Shown: positions 34,277 through 42,784 of the stretch, piece by piece
Layout of the letters: each line of letters opens with the position of its first letter
Position numbering within the stretch: the first letter of the stretch is position 1
Source of the DNA: an uncultured Clostridia bacterium
GTDB lineage: Bacteria; Bacillota; Clostridia; Christensenellales; UBA1242
Direction: 5' to 3'
DNA: 56,350 nt
Assembly (NCBI GenBank): GCA_944382715.1
Contig: CALWNC010000009.1
Coordinates: 1 to 56,350, forward strand
Notes under the pieces: model-generated
Told to the model about the DNA's origin: nothing
Databases searched by the model: none
What the model saw: the letters and a program-made list of their open reading frames with translations, nothing else
Program-made: the position numbers and the translations under genes

Positions 34277-35200
34277 ATGAAAAATTTAAAAGCGTTTATT
34301 TCTCTAATTTTGGTACTCATTTCATGTCTTTTAGTTGGCTGTGGAAATCAAAATTCGCCTAGTAATGAAAATACTACTACCAATGAAAACGAACAAACTG
34401 AAATGACTACATTTGATATTTTAAATTCGACTTATAATAGTCTTAACAATTTACTAACTGAAAAGACAAGTAGTGGAGTTTCTTTTGCTGAGCAAGCTGG
34501 GAAAAATAGCTATGACTTGTATATTTCACAAAGCTTACTAATTTTAAATGAAATTTCTCTTACAACCGATATTGAAGAAAATAAAGTTCTTTCTGGCAAT
34601 GAATTAACTTCAACCGAAGAAAATGACATTGTAAAGGTGGAAAAATTTTATATCTCAAACAAAAAATCTGGAAATATAAATAATATCTCAATCTTAATGT
34701 TGTTTTCAAGAAAATTATATTCATCTAATCCCTTAAATTTCCTAAGTATTTCATTCAATATAAGCTATGACATTTCAAATAACGAATATATTATTGATTT
34801 TCTTATGGAAAACTCTACTAGTTATGCTAATTCTTATATTGGAGAAGAAACTCAATCTAGTGCGAAATATTATTCCTATAATTACAATTCAAAAGATAAA
34901 TTTTTTAATTCAATATATTTCTATAGAACTGCAACATTTGACTATGAAGTAATTTCCAATATTTCTCCAAGTTACATTAAAAATTATAATTGCTTAATCT
35001 ATGATTTTCAAACTCATACTACTATTAGTTTGCAGTATGATGTAACACAAGCAGACAACAAACAAATAATTAGTCAAGAGCTTTCAAACTATAATAACTT
35101 ATCTCTTCAAATTAATAATCTTGAAAAAAGTGGAGAAACTAACTCAAATATTTCAAATACTTTCATATCACTTTTATCAAATTTTCAAAAATTATTTTAA
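34277..35200 (+). CDS. Putative lipoprotein, unknown function
   Basis: A 307-residue secreted lipoprotein. Signal peptide (KNLKAFISLILVLISCLLVGC) ends at lipobox LVGC, so Cys22 would be lipidated after cleavage. An Asn/Thr/Glu linker follows, then a Ser/Asn/Tyr-rich beta domain with no recognised family. TATAAT at 34254-34259 with no clear -35 may be its promoter. It lies between ddl and metG, in its own unit. Confidence 0.8.
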   Translation: MKNLKAFISLILVLISCLLVGCGNQNSPSNENTTTNENEQTEMTTFDILNSTYNSLNNLLTEKTSSGVSFAEQAGKNSYDLYISQSLLILNEISLTTDIEENKVLSGNELTSTEENDIVKVEKFYISNKKSGNINNISILMLFSRKLYSSNPLNFLSISFNISYDISNNEYIIDFLMENSTSYANSYIGEETQSSAKYYSYNYNSKDKFFNSIYFYRTATFDYEVISNISPSYIKNYNCLIYDFQTHTTISLQYDVTQADNKQIISQELSNYNNLSLQINNLEKSGETNSNISNTFISLLSNFQKLF

Positions 35201-35205
35201 AAATA

Positions 35206-35234
35206 TTGACATAATTTGACTTCAAGTGTATCAT
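35206..35234 (+). promoter_or_regulatory. Promoter of metG
   Basis: TTGACA, 17-base spacer, TATCAT; predicted start near 35241, giving a leader of about 145 bases. Confidence 0.6.
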
Positions 35235-35240
35235 AATATT

Positions 35241-35384
35241 ATGATGAAAAATTTAGTAAAAGTTCAACAACAAAGATAACTTGTGCGTTTGATCGCACAA
35301 GCATTTTTGTTGCTTGTGAACTAATAATACACTCAGGCAACAAATGCTGGGTGTATTTTTATTTGTTGTGCTTTAGGAGGAATT
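35241..35384 (+). promoter_or_regulatory. metG leader with four alternately pairing segments (candidate attenuator)
   Basis: Segment 1 CAACAAA (35268-35274) pairs with segment 2 TTTGTTG (35306-35312) around the inner hairpin CTTGTGCG/CGCACAAG (35280-35301). Segment 2, extended to TTTGTTGC, also pairs with segment 3 GCAACAAA (35337-35344). Segment 3 lies in the loop of terminator-like hairpin AATACAC/GTGTATT-TTTA (35326-35361). It can also pair with segment 4 TTTGTTG (35362-35368), next to the ribosome binding site. No T-box sequence is present. Ligand unknown. Confidence 0.65.
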
Positions 35385-37391
35385 ATGGACAACTCAAAAA
35401 TGAAAGAAGTTATAGAAAGAATGAAAGCTAACAGACCTAAGTATCCTAAAAGAGCAATTATTACTGCTGGTATGCCATATGGCAATAAAGCACTACACTA
35501 TGGTCATGTCTGTGGTATGTTTGTTTATGCCGATTTTTTTGCAAGATTTTTAAGGGATAAACTTGGAAAAGAAAATGTTATTTTTGTATCTGGAACTGAT
35601 TGTTATGGTTCGCCATCTCTTGAAACTTATCGAAAAATGAAAGAAAATGGCTATACTGGAACAATTGAAGATATGGTTTTGGACTTTAATAGAAAACACG
35701 TAGAAACTCTCAAAAAGTATGAAATAGGTTTAGATTGGTTTCAAGGCTCTGCAATAGGGGAATCTGCCGTTATGCATAAAAAAGTTAGTGATGAGATTTT
35801 TGAAAAGCTATATAATAATAAAACTCTCTCTAGAATGTCAACTTATCAATTTTACGACACTAAGGAAAAATGCTTTTTAAATGGTAGACAGGTTATTGGA
35901 AAATGCCCAATAGAAGGCTGTAAAAGTGAAAAGGGTTATGCAGACGAATGCGATTTAGGTCATCAATATTTACCTGAAGAACTTATAGACCCCGTTTCAA
36001 CCTTAAGTGGAAATAAGCCTGAACTAAAAAAGATTGAAAACTGGTATTTTAACTTGCAAAACTATACTGAGCTTTTAAAACAATGGATTGAATATCTCGA
36101 AAAAAATACTCCTACGCGTGAATTTGTTATTAAAGAAATTAAAGAATTTCTTAAAAAGCCTGAAATATACATAAAAAAGGATTACATGGAAAAATTCAAT
36201 GAAATTAGCAAACTTCTTCCAAAATTTGAACAAGTTGAGGACAAGAGTAAGGCTAGTTTTGTTATAATATTTGATTCTCTTTCTGACAGAGAAAAGGCAT
36301 GTGAAATATTATCTAATAATTCTGTTAGATATAGAACGGGAAAAACATTAGTTCCTTTTAGACTTTCAGGTAATATCTCGTGGGGTGTACCTGTACCAGA
36401 AAAAGAAGGTTTAAAAGATTTAACATTCTATTGCTGGCCAGAATCTCTTTGGGCTCCAATCTCTTTTTCTCGTGCTTATCTTAAACATAATGGTAAACCT
36501 GATGATGAATGGAGAAATTGGTGGTGCACAAGTGACGCCAAAGTTTACCAAGTTCTAGGAGAAGACAACATTTACTTTTATGGACCAGCACAACATGCTA
36601 TGTGGTTTGCGACTCAAAATGACTCGCCAAACATTTTAAGTCCAGAGGGCAATTTACAAATGAGTCAATTAATTGTAAATAAACACTCTTTATTTATGGG
36701 AAACAAGGCAAGTTCTTCTGGACAAATTAAGCCACCAATGGCAGACGAACTTTTAGAGCACTATACTCACGAACAACTCAGGGCTCATTTTCTTGCTTTA
36801 AATGTTGGCAGCACATCTTCTTCGTTTAATCCAAAAGTTTATGATCCAGATGCAAAACCAGAAGATGTTGACCCAGTTGTCAAAGATGGAAACCTACTAA
36901 CTAATGTATATAATCGTTCTCTTCGTACAATTTTCTATACTTGGCAAAAAGATTTAGATGGAAAAATACCTTATGGTGAAATTGACGAAGATGTATTACT
37001 TGAATGCGAATTGTCTACTCTTAAATTTGAAAAGGCAATGATGGATAATAAGTTTCATATGTGTATGTATGAATTAGATAGCTTTTTAAGAAATATAAAC
37101 AAATATTGGACTAGAAATTTTGATAATCAGGATAGAGAAAAAGAAAAAAATACTATAATTAATACACTTCATTATATAAAGATAGCAATGGTTATGCTAC
37201 ACTCTGTTGCTCCAGCAAGCATTAATAATCTTGCTAAAATGCTTGGTTGTAGTGAGTCCGTTTTTAATTGGAATAGAATAAATGAGCCAATCTACAATTT
37301 CTTTGAAGATAAAGAAAATCACAAACCTACATTTATTGAACCAAAGTTTGACTTTTTTAAAAAGCACCCATCTCAACTTGAAAATATCTAA
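35385..37391 (+). CDS. metG: Methionyl-tRNA synthetase (unusual KMSKS loop)
   Basis: A 668-residue class I synthetase. The HIGH motif is HYGH in ALHYGHVCG. The zinc region carries CPIEGC...CDLGH, and LIDPVSTLSG and WWCTSDAKVYQVLGEDNIYFYG are MetRS core segments. The KMSKS loop reads GNKASSSG, losing both Met and the second Lys. An insertion (about residues 235-330) sits between the zinc region and the rest of the core. The C-terminal helical anticodon domain is present; no C-terminal EMAP/Arc1p-like domain is seen. AGGAGG precedes ATG. Behind a structured leader. Confidence 0.92.
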   Translation: MDNSKMKEVIERMKANRPKYPKRAIITAGMPYGNKALHYGHVCGMFVYADFFARFLRDKLGKENVIFVSGTDCYGSPSLETYRKMKENGYTGTIEDMVLDFNRKHVETLKKYEIGLDWFQGSAIGESAVMHKKVSDEIFEKLYNNKTLSRMSTYQFYDTKEKCFLNGRQVIGKCPIEGCKSEKGYADECDLGHQYLPEELIDPVSTLSGNKPELKKIENWYFNLQNYTELLKQWIEYLEKNTPTREFVIKEIKEFLKKPEIYIKKDYMEKFNEISKLLPKFEQVEDKSKASFVIIFDSLSDREKACEILSNNSVRYRTGKTLVPFRLSGNISWGVPVPEKEGLKDLTFYCWPESLWAPISFSRAYLKHNGKPDDEWRNWWCTSDAKVYQVLGEDNIYFYGPAQHAMWFATQNDSPNILSPEGNLQMSQLIVNKHSLFMGNKASSSGQIKPPMADELLEHYTHEQLRAHFLALNVGSTSSSFNPKVYDPDAKPEDVDPVVKDGNLLTNVYNRSLRTIFYTWQKDLDGKIPYGEIDEDVLLECELSTLKFEKAMMDNKFHMCMYELDSFLRNINKYWTRNFDNQDREKEKNTIINTLHYIKIAMVMLHSVAPASINNLAKMLGCSESVFNWNRINEPIYNFFEDKENHKPTFIEPKFDFFKKHPSQLENI

Positions 37392-37398
37392 TAATTTA

Positions 37399-37433
37399 AA
37401 AAAATTTCACCTTTTTACAGGTGGAATTTTATT
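37399..37433 (+). terminator. Terminator after metG
   Basis: AAAATTtCACC/GGTGgAATTTT stem followed by T-rich sequence. The rest of 37434-37660 is AT-rich and holds nothing recognisable. Confidence 0.75.
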
Positions 37434-37663
37434 TGTCTATAATTAAAAATATTATATTACATATTAAAATCCTATTAAATTAATTTCAGTATAAAAGCAT
37501 GAAATTTATTTTAGTTATTATTAGTTTATTAAAATTACATAAAAATAATAGACAATTACAAACTAATATAAAAGATTTAGGATAATCTAATTATTCAGTT
37601 TAGTATACTTTATATATAGCTTTTATCTTTAAATTATTTAACAAACAAAATAAAAATTGGGTA

Positions 37664-37691
37664 TTGACAAATTTTTCAAATAATTTATAAT
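37664..37691 (+). promoter_or_regulatory. Consensus promoter upstream of the 223-aa gene
   Basis: TTGACA, 16-base spacer, TATAAT, 35 bases before ATG. Confidence 0.8.
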
Positions 37692-37726
37692 ATATTTAAT
37701 AATATTTATTTTTAGGAGAGATTATT

Positions 37727-38398
37727 ATGAACGAACAAGAAATTATGAAAAACGCCTCAAAGGTTAAAATTTATGGGGATTTAGACAATGTTATTATAGC
37801 TTTACTTGAATATAAATCTAAAAATGAGAATGTTTATGTTGAATTTAATGGTCATAAACTCTATTCTCTTTTAGATGATATTGATTCTTGTTATGTAAAA
37901 GTTACTGGAAAATCAAGACAAGAATTTAAAAATGAAGAAGAAGCTTGGCGTGAAGAATATAGAAAAAGAGAGGCAGAAGAAAAGACAAAAGCGCGTAATA
38001 ATATTAAAGGCTGGGTTGAACAAGGAAAAGATTTTGTTTATCCACAAAAAATGAAAGACTGGGAAAAATGTGTTAAGGCAAGAGTTGAGGATTTGTATCA
38101 CGGATTGGATCTTGTAAACGCTATTCAAGCAATGGAAGCTTTAAAACAAAACGATGGTGACTTTGCTACTGCAAAGGCTATTATTGATGATGCTAACCAC
38201 TCTGGTGCTTCTTACGGTATGGTTATGAATATCATTGTAAACTTCTCAAAATATGGTCCAGATTTTTATGAATTTATGGAACCAGAATACAGTACTATGC
38301 CACAAAATAAAGCTTACCTTGATAAAGTTAGAAAGGAAAATGAAGCATACGAAAAAGAAAATGCTGAAAAGAAACCTAGTCAACCAGGTGAAGAATAA
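37727..38398 (+). CDS. Unknown 223-aa charged protein with PSQPGEE tail
   Basis: Not recognised. The N-terminus (1-65) looks alpha/beta (KVKIYGDLDNVIIALLEYKS, VYVEFNGHKLYSLL). A highly charged helix of about 40 residues rich in Glu/Arg/Lys follows, then a helical domain containing HGLDLVNAIQAMEALKQNDGD. No signal peptide. The last residues, KKPSQPGEE, resemble PPQPGE of the protein at 9051-9959. It has a consensus promoter and AGGAG site and is followed 40 bases later by the P-loop protein, so the two are probably co-expressed. Confidence 0.75.
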   Translation: MNEQEIMKNASKVKIYGDLDNVIIALLEYKSKNENVYVEFNGHKLYSLLDDIDSCYVKVTGKSRQEFKNEEEAWREEYRKREAEEKTKARNNIKGWVEQGKDFVYPQKMKDWEKCVKARVEDLYHGLDLVNAIQAMEALKQNDGDFATAKAIIDDANHSGASYGMVMNIIVNFSKYGPDFYEFMEPEYSTMPQNKAYLDKVRKENEAYEKENAEKKPSQPGEE

Positions 38399-38438
38399 TA
38401 TTTAAACCAATTATTAAAATTTTAAAGGAATACTACTT

Positions 38439-39623
38439 ATGGATTTAGAAAATTCTATTTGTTTGATAGGTCCAATAGGTGTAGGAAAATCTCTTTTTGC
38501 TGAAAGTTTAAGCAAAAAATCTCATATCCCTGTCATATCAATGGACGACTTTAAACATCTTCCAAAATTAAATGAACTTGAAAAGTGGAGAAGAGATTTA
38601 TCAACGTGTCCTTATCATTATTCTGAATATAAAGTTAATAAACTTTTTGAACTTCGTCAAAAATATCCAAACCTAAAAAATTATGCAGATTTTGGATACA
38701 GCCAGGAAGTTGAAAAGGACCTTGTAAATAGTTATGGAACTGGTGCAAGGGACTTTTATAATAAACAATTCGAAAATATGCTTCTTGAAGAAATGAAGCA
38801 GAAAATAGAGGGAAAGGTCATTTTTGAAATTAGTGCAGGAGTTCCAATTAATTTTGATGAAGATTTTAATGCAATAAAAAATCAAATGCTAGAAAGGGAG
38901 CCTGAAAAGTTTGAAAAGTATTTTCCTAATTCAAACTATATTGGAAGTGAGCAAACAGAAAAGCTTTTTAGTGACCTAAAAAATAAATTATATTTGCAAT
39001 TGCCAAAAAATGAAAAAAATTATGGCAATGCATCTATTCGAGAAAAGGGCACAAATACTAGATTAATTAATACAAAACAATATGAAAAACTCTCTACAGT
39101 AAAGGTTTCTACAGATAATTTCTTTGAACAGAAAAAGATTAATAAATCTGAAATTGATAAAAGTGCTGAACTTATTTACTCTCAGATAAACTCACAAGGT
39201 AACCAAATCAATTCTGAAAAGGAAAATAAACCTAATGAACCTAAAAAACCTTCTTTTTTACGCAGATTCTTTACTGCAATCATAGATATTTTTACTCTAA
39301 GAGGATTATTTAAATTAATATTTAGAAAAAGGCATCAAGATAAAAATATTGAAAAATCATCTGACATCTCTTCTGAAAGTTCTAAAACAACAGTTAGTAA
39401 AGAAGAAATTGAAGCTGCTAGAGAAGAAAGTTTATCTTCAGATAAAACGACAGCCGAAAATGAAAATAATTCAAAAGATAATGAAAACTCCCAAGAAGAA
39501 GATATGGAAGAAGAAAAATCAAATTCTAATCAGGAGCAAGAGAAAGATTCAACTGAAAATGAATCTAATGAAAGTCAAGACGAAGACGAAAAGCAAGAAG
39601 ACGAACCTCAAATGGGTGAATAA
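38439..39623 (+). CDS. P-loop kinase-like protein with acidic low-complexity tail
   Basis: A 394-residue protein. Residues 1-190 form a shikimate/adenylate-kinase-like P-loop domain: ICLIGPIGVGKSLFAESL (Walker A), SMDDF after the second strand and KVIFEISAG as a later strand. Around residues 270-300 lies a basic amphipathic/hydrophobic stretch (SFLRRFFTAIIDIFTLRGLF) that may touch membrane. The final 95 residues are almost all Glu, Ser, Asp, Asn and Lys and end DEPQMGE. The substrate is unknown. AAAGGAATAC precedes ATG. A terminator follows. Confidence 0.75.
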   Translation: MDLENSICLIGPIGVGKSLFAESLSKKSHIPVISMDDFKHLPKLNELEKWRRDLSTCPYHYSEYKVNKLFELRQKYPNLKNYADFGYSQEVEKDLVNSYGTGARDFYNKQFENMLLEEMKQKIEGKVIFEISAGVPINFDEDFNAIKNQMLEREPEKFEKYFPNSNYIGSEQTEKLFSDLKNKLYLQLPKNEKNYGNASIREKGTNTRLINTKQYEKLSTVKVSTDNFFEQKKINKSEIDKSAELIYSQINSQGNQINSEKENKPNEPKKPSFLRRFFTAIIDIFTLRGLFKLIFRKRHQDKNIEKSSDISSESSKTTVSKEEIEAAREESLSSDKTTAENENNSKDNENSQEEDMEEEKSNSNQEQEKDSTENESNESQDEDEKQEDEPQMGE

Positions 39624-39653
39624 AAAAACTCCAAAAATTTTGGAGCTTTTTTT
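39623..39653. terminator. Bidirectional terminator
   Basis: AAACTCCAAAA/TTTTGGAGCTTT hairpin with T-run between the convergent P-loop gene and tspO. Confidence 0.85.
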
Positions 39654-40194
39654 AATAAAATTTAAAATTAATAAGAACAATACCCAAATTTAAATAAAGT
39701 GCATAAATTAGCCAAAAACAATATATTACAAATATTATTCCGGCAGGAAGATTACAAATAAAATATCTATACATACACGCAAATGCAAGTCCAATCAATG
39801 CAAGTAACCAAAATACTGCAAATATAGGCATATCTAATCTAAAAAAGAACAGTGGCCAAAGCACATTAAAAAACATATGAATAAAATATAAGATTAGATT
39901 AAATTTTCTATCTTTTGATTTTATCTCTTTATCTCTCCACATCAAAAATGTAGATACACCTATTGCAATATATATAATTGCCCATGCTATAGGGAATACA
40001 ATCTTAGGTACAGTTCCCATTGGCATCTCATAATCTTTAAAATTAAACATCTTACCGCCAAGAAGAGTTGCTAATCCTCCTAGAAGTATTGTTCCTCCAA
40101 TAAACAAAAGTGCATCAATCCACCACTTATGCGCAACAAAATAATTCTTTTTTTTAGTTTCTGATCTTTCTATATTTTGTTTTTTCTCAGTCAT
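39652..40194 (-). CDS. tspO: TspO/MBR-family membrane protein
   Basis: A 180-residue protein with five membrane spans in the TspO pattern: FPIAWAIIYIAIGVSTFLMW, NVLWPLFFFRLD, then WLIYALYLNLG. TspO proteins bind tetrapyrroles and related ligands and affect porphyrin handling and stress responses. A charged Lys-rich N-terminus of about 25 residues precedes the first span. It is divergent from the ABC-F gene and sits alone. GGAG precedes ATG. Confidence 0.92.
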   Translation of the reverse strand: MTEKKQNIERSETKKKNYFVAHKWWIDALLFIGGTILLGGLATLLGGKMFNFKDYEMPMGTVPKIVFPIAWAIIYIAIGVSTFLMWRDKEIKSKDRKFNLILYFIHMFFNVLWPLFFFRLDMPIFAVFWLLALIGLAFACMYRYFICNLPAGIIFVIYCFWLIYALYLNLGIVLINFKFY

Positions 40195-40261
40195 TTTTTA
40201 TTCTCCTGAAAAAATTATTGACAATAAAAAAATAAATTATACTTTTATTGGAATAAACTCA

Positions 40262-40291
40262 TTGACAAAATTTATTAAAATCAAGTATAAT
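40262..40291 (+). promoter_or_regulatory. Promoter of the ABC-F gene
   Basis: TTGACA, 18-base spacer, TATAAT. Confidence 0.7.
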
Positions 40292-40319
40292 TATCATAGT
40301 TTGTTTATAGAGGTTAAAA

Positions 40320-41891
40320 ATGATAAGTGTAAATAATGTTAGAGTTCAATTTGGTGGAAGAGTCCTTTTTGAAGATGTTAATTTAAAATTTGAAGATGGC
40401 AATTGTTATGGTATTATTGGAGCAAATGGTGCTGGTAAATCAACATTTTTAAAACTTTTTACAAAACAATTAGAGCCTAGTTCGGGCGATGTTGTTATTG
40501 AAAAGGGAAAAAGACTCTCAGTTTTACAACAAGATCAAAAAGCTTGGGACGATTATACTGTTCTTTCTACAGTAATGCACGGTTATGACAGACTTATGGA
40601 AATTATGAAAGAAAAAGATGCTCTATATGCTAAGTCAGATTTTACTGAAGCTGATGGGATTCGTGCAGGTGAACTTGAGAATGAATTTGCAGAAATTGGG
40701 GGTTGGGAAGCTGAAAGCGATGCTCAAAACCTTTTAAATGAAATAGGTGTTCACGAGGAATTTTTTAATGTTTACATGAGAGATCTTGACCCTAAACTAA
40801 AAGTTAAGGTACTTCTTGCTAAAGCTCTTTTCAAAAACCCAGATATTTTAATTTTGGACGAACCTACCAACAACCTTGATGTAAAAACTGTAAACTGGCT
40901 TGAAAACTTTTTAATTGATTTTGAAAATCTTGTTATTGTAGTTTCTCATAACAGATACTTTTTAAATAAGATTTGTACTCATATTTGTGATATTGATTAT
41001 GGAAAAATTGAAATGTATGTCGGAAACTACGATTTCTGGTATGAAACCAATCAATTACTTCAAAGACAGGCAAAAGAACAGAATAAAAAAGCAGAACAAC
41101 GCAAAAAAGAACTTCAAGAATTTATTGCAAGATTTGCAGCAAATGCTTCAAAGAGCAAACAGGCAACAAGTCGAAAGAAAGAGCTTGAAAAACTTGAATT
41201 TGCCGATATTAAACCATCACTTAGGAAATATCCTTATGTAGACTTTAAACCTAATAGAGAAATAGGGAATGAAATTTTAAGAGTAACTAATCTTACAAAA
41301 AATGGTGTTTTTGAAAACGTATCTTTTACTGTCAATAAAGGTGATAAAATTGCATTTATTTGCCAAAATGCAAATGTGGTTACTATGCTATTTAAAATAT
41401 TAATGGGGGAAGATTCTGCCGATAGTGGTAGTTTCGATTGGGGTGCAACTGTTACTCCTTGCTATACTCCAGAAAATAATGATGCCTACTTTAAAGATTG
41501 TGGTCTATCACTTGTACAGTGGCTTGCTCAGTATAGTGAAGAAAAAGATACCACTTTTATCAGAAGTTGGCTTGGTAGAATGCTTTTTTCTGGCGAAGAG
41601 TCACTTAAAAAAGCTAACTGTATTTCAGGTGGTGAAAGAGTTCGTTGTATGCTTGCAAAAGCTATGCTTTCAGGTGCAAACTTTTTAATTTTTGATGAGC
41701 CTACAAACCACTTAGACCTTGAAAGTATAACTTCACTAAACAAGGGTATGATTAATTATAAGTCAAATATAATGTTTACTAGCCAAGACCATGAGCTTCT
41801 TCAAACAGTTGCAAATAGAATTATTGAAATTGATAATACCATTGTTTATGACAAACAAATTACATACAATAATTATCTTGGACTTGACTAA
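40320..41891 (+). CDS. ABC-F ATPase, YbiT-like, with degenerate second Walker A
   Basis: A 523-residue tandem ABC protein with no membrane part. NBD1 has GANGAGKST and LILDEPTNNLD, but its signature reads LDPKLK, a feature shared with YbiT-type proteins. The linker (ARFAANASKSKQATSRKKELEKLEF) is typical of the group. NBD2 keeps ISGGERVR and FDEPTNHLD, but its Walker A is changed to CQNANVVTM. ABC-F proteins act on the ribosome E-site. One composite ATP site (NBD1 Walker A with NBD2 signature) seems intact, the other does not. Preceded by GAGG. Confidence 0.9.
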   Translation: MISVNNVRVQFGGRVLFEDVNLKFEDGNCYGIIGANGAGKSTFLKLFTKQLEPSSGDVVIEKGKRLSVLQQDQKAWDDYTVLSTVMHGYDRLMEIMKEKDALYAKSDFTEADGIRAGELENEFAEIGGWEAESDAQNLLNEIGVHEEFFNVYMRDLDPKLKVKVLLAKALFKNPDILILDEPTNNLDVKTVNWLENFLIDFENLVIVVSHNRYFLNKICTHICDIDYGKIEMYVGNYDFWYETNQLLQRQAKEQNKKAEQRKKELQEFIARFAANASKSKQATSRKKELEKLEFADIKPSLRKYPYVDFKPNREIGNEILRVTNLTKNGVFENVSFTVNKGDKIAFICQNANVVTMLFKILMGEDSADSGSFDWGATVTPCYTPENNDAYFKDCGLSLVQWLAQYSEEKDTTFIRSWLGRMLFSGEESLKKANCISGGERVRCMLAKAMLSGANFLIFDEPTNHLDLESITSLNKGMINYKSNIMFTSQDHELLQTVANRIIEIDNTIVYDKQITYNNYLGLD

Positions 41892-41934
41892 ATTATTGAA
41901 AATTTCTTCGATTTAATCATTTGCTTTATTTGAT

Positions 41935-41966
41935 TTTTGGAGTTATAACTTTTATAACTCCAAAAA
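41935..41966. terminator. Hairpin after the ABC-F gene
   Basis: TTTTGGAGTTAT/ATAACTCCAAAA near-perfect stem; no long T-run directly after, so a weak or reverse-oriented terminator. Confidence 0.5.
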
Positions 41967-42000
41967 AGATAAATTTTTTATAAAAATTTTAGAAATTATG

Positions 42001-42029
42001 TTGACAAAAAAAAGTGTTTGGTGTATATT
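42001..42029 (+). promoter_or_regulatory. Promoter of the tRNA cluster
   Basis: TTGACA, 17-base spacer, TATATT, about 27 bases before tRNA-Pro. Confidence 0.8.
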
Positions 42030-42055
42030 AATCTCGTTAGTTTGATTGTAGCAAC

Positions 42056-42131
42056 CGGGGTGTGGCGCAGTTGGTAGCGCGCGCGGTTTGGGTCCGTGAG
42101 GTCGTGAGTTCGAGTCCCGCCACCCCGACCA
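42056..42131 (+). tRNA. tRNA-Pro (UGG)
   Basis: CGGGGTG/CACCCCG acceptor, loop TTTGGGT with anticodon TGG, CCA encoded. Confidence 0.95.
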
Positions 42132-42153
42132 AACCTTATGATTAAACTGATTT

Positions 42154-42230
42154 GGGCCTTTAGCTCAGTTGGTTAGAGCAACCGGCTCATAACCGGTTTG
42201 TCCGCGGTTCAAGTCCGTGAAGGCCCACCA
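42154..42230 (+). tRNA. tRNA with CAU anticodon (Met elongator or Ile2)
   Basis: GGGCCTT/AAGGCCC acceptor, loop CTCATAA, CCA encoded. The body GGxCCTTTAGCTCAGTTGG and CGGCTCATAACCG resemble the lysidine-modified tRNA-Ile2 of Firmicutes more than elongator Met; TilS-dependent identity cannot be read directly. Confidence 0.92.
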
Positions 42231-42252
42231 TACAACTAAATATAAATAATTT

Positions 42253-42329
42253 GGCTCGGTAGCTCAGTTGGTTAGAGCGCCAGCCTGTCACGCTGGAGGT
42301 CGTGGGTTCGAGCCCCATCCGAGTCGCCA
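42253..42329 (+). tRNA. tRNA-Asp (GUC)
   Basis: GGCTCGG/CCGAGTC acceptor (one G-T pair), loop CTGTCAC, CCA encoded. Confidence 0.95.
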
Positions 42330-42365
42330 AATTAATTTCGTACATTTTTTTAAAGTGTTCAAGAT

Positions 42366-42441
42366 GCCTCGGTAGCTCAGTCGGTAGAGCAAGGGACTGA
42401 AAATCCCTGTGTCGGTGGTTCGATTCCGCCCCGCGGCACCA
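42366..42441 (+). tRNA. tRNA-Phe (GAA), acceptor mismatch
   Basis: Loop CTGAAAA gives GAA; CCA encoded. The acceptor GCCTCGG/CCGCGGC has a T-C mismatch at position 4-69; CCGAGGC would pair fully. This is the likely sensor ligand of the pheST T-box. Confidence 0.92.
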
Positions 42442-42472
42442 AAACTACTTTTCTATCGGGCTAAAAATATTT

Positions 42473-42547
42473 GCTGGTGTGGCTCAATGGTAGAGCATCT
42501 GACTTGTAATCAGACGGTTGTTGGTTCGATTCCGACCACCAGCTCCA
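42473..42547 (+). tRNA. tRNA-Thr (UGU)
   Basis: GCTGGTG/CACCAGC acceptor, loop CTTGTAA, CCA encoded. Confidence 0.95.
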
Positions 42548-42556
42548 TATAATTTT

Positions 42557-42642
42557 GGGAAGATTGCAGAGCGGCCAAATGCAACGGACTGTAAATCCGT
42601 CGACTTTCGTCTTCAGTGGTTCGAATCCACTTCTTCCCACCA
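42557..42642 (+). tRNA. tRNA-Tyr (GUA), probable attachment site of element B
   Basis: 86 bases, class II variable arm, acceptor GGGAAGA/TCTTCCC, loop CTGTAAA with anticodon GTA, CCA encoded. The integrase of element B ends 143 bases downstream in the convergent orientation, as element A does with tRNA-Leu. Confidence 0.95.
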
Positions 42643-42650
42643 ATTATTAA

Positions 42651-42696
42651 AGGTTGTAAATGCTGATAAATTCAGAGTTTACAGCCTTTTTTTTTA
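42651..42696 (+). terminator. Terminator of the tRNA cluster
   Basis: GGTTGTAAA/TTTACAGCC stem followed by nine Ts. Confidence 0.85.
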
Positions 42697-42735
42697 TTAA
42701 AAAATATTAACATCTGTATTTTATAAGTGCTAATA

Positions 42736-42780
42736 TTTGACACAATTTAGTAAAAAAGTTGTGTCAAAAGTTGTGTCAAA
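42736..42780. repeat. Arm-type repeats next to integrase B
   Basis: One inverted (TTTGACACAA, 42736) and two direct copies of TTGTGTCAAA (42759, 42771), ending 5 bases before the integrase stop. The paired direct copies mirror the tandem ATTCTACAC of element A. Confidence 0.65.
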
Positions 42781-42784
42781 TTTT

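Noticed and set aside
35241..35384. A T-box in the metG leader
   Set aside because: No AGGTGGNACCNCG sequence or specifier stem was found; the pairing pattern differs.
39349..39693. 114-codon Lys-rich frame in the tail of the P-loop protein
   Set aside because: It is the shifted reading of a Glu/Ser/Asn repeat-rich coding region and has no start signal.
42461..42700. ORFs across the tRNA cluster
   Set aside because: They translate tRNA-Thr and tRNA-Tyr sequences, a common false gene call.
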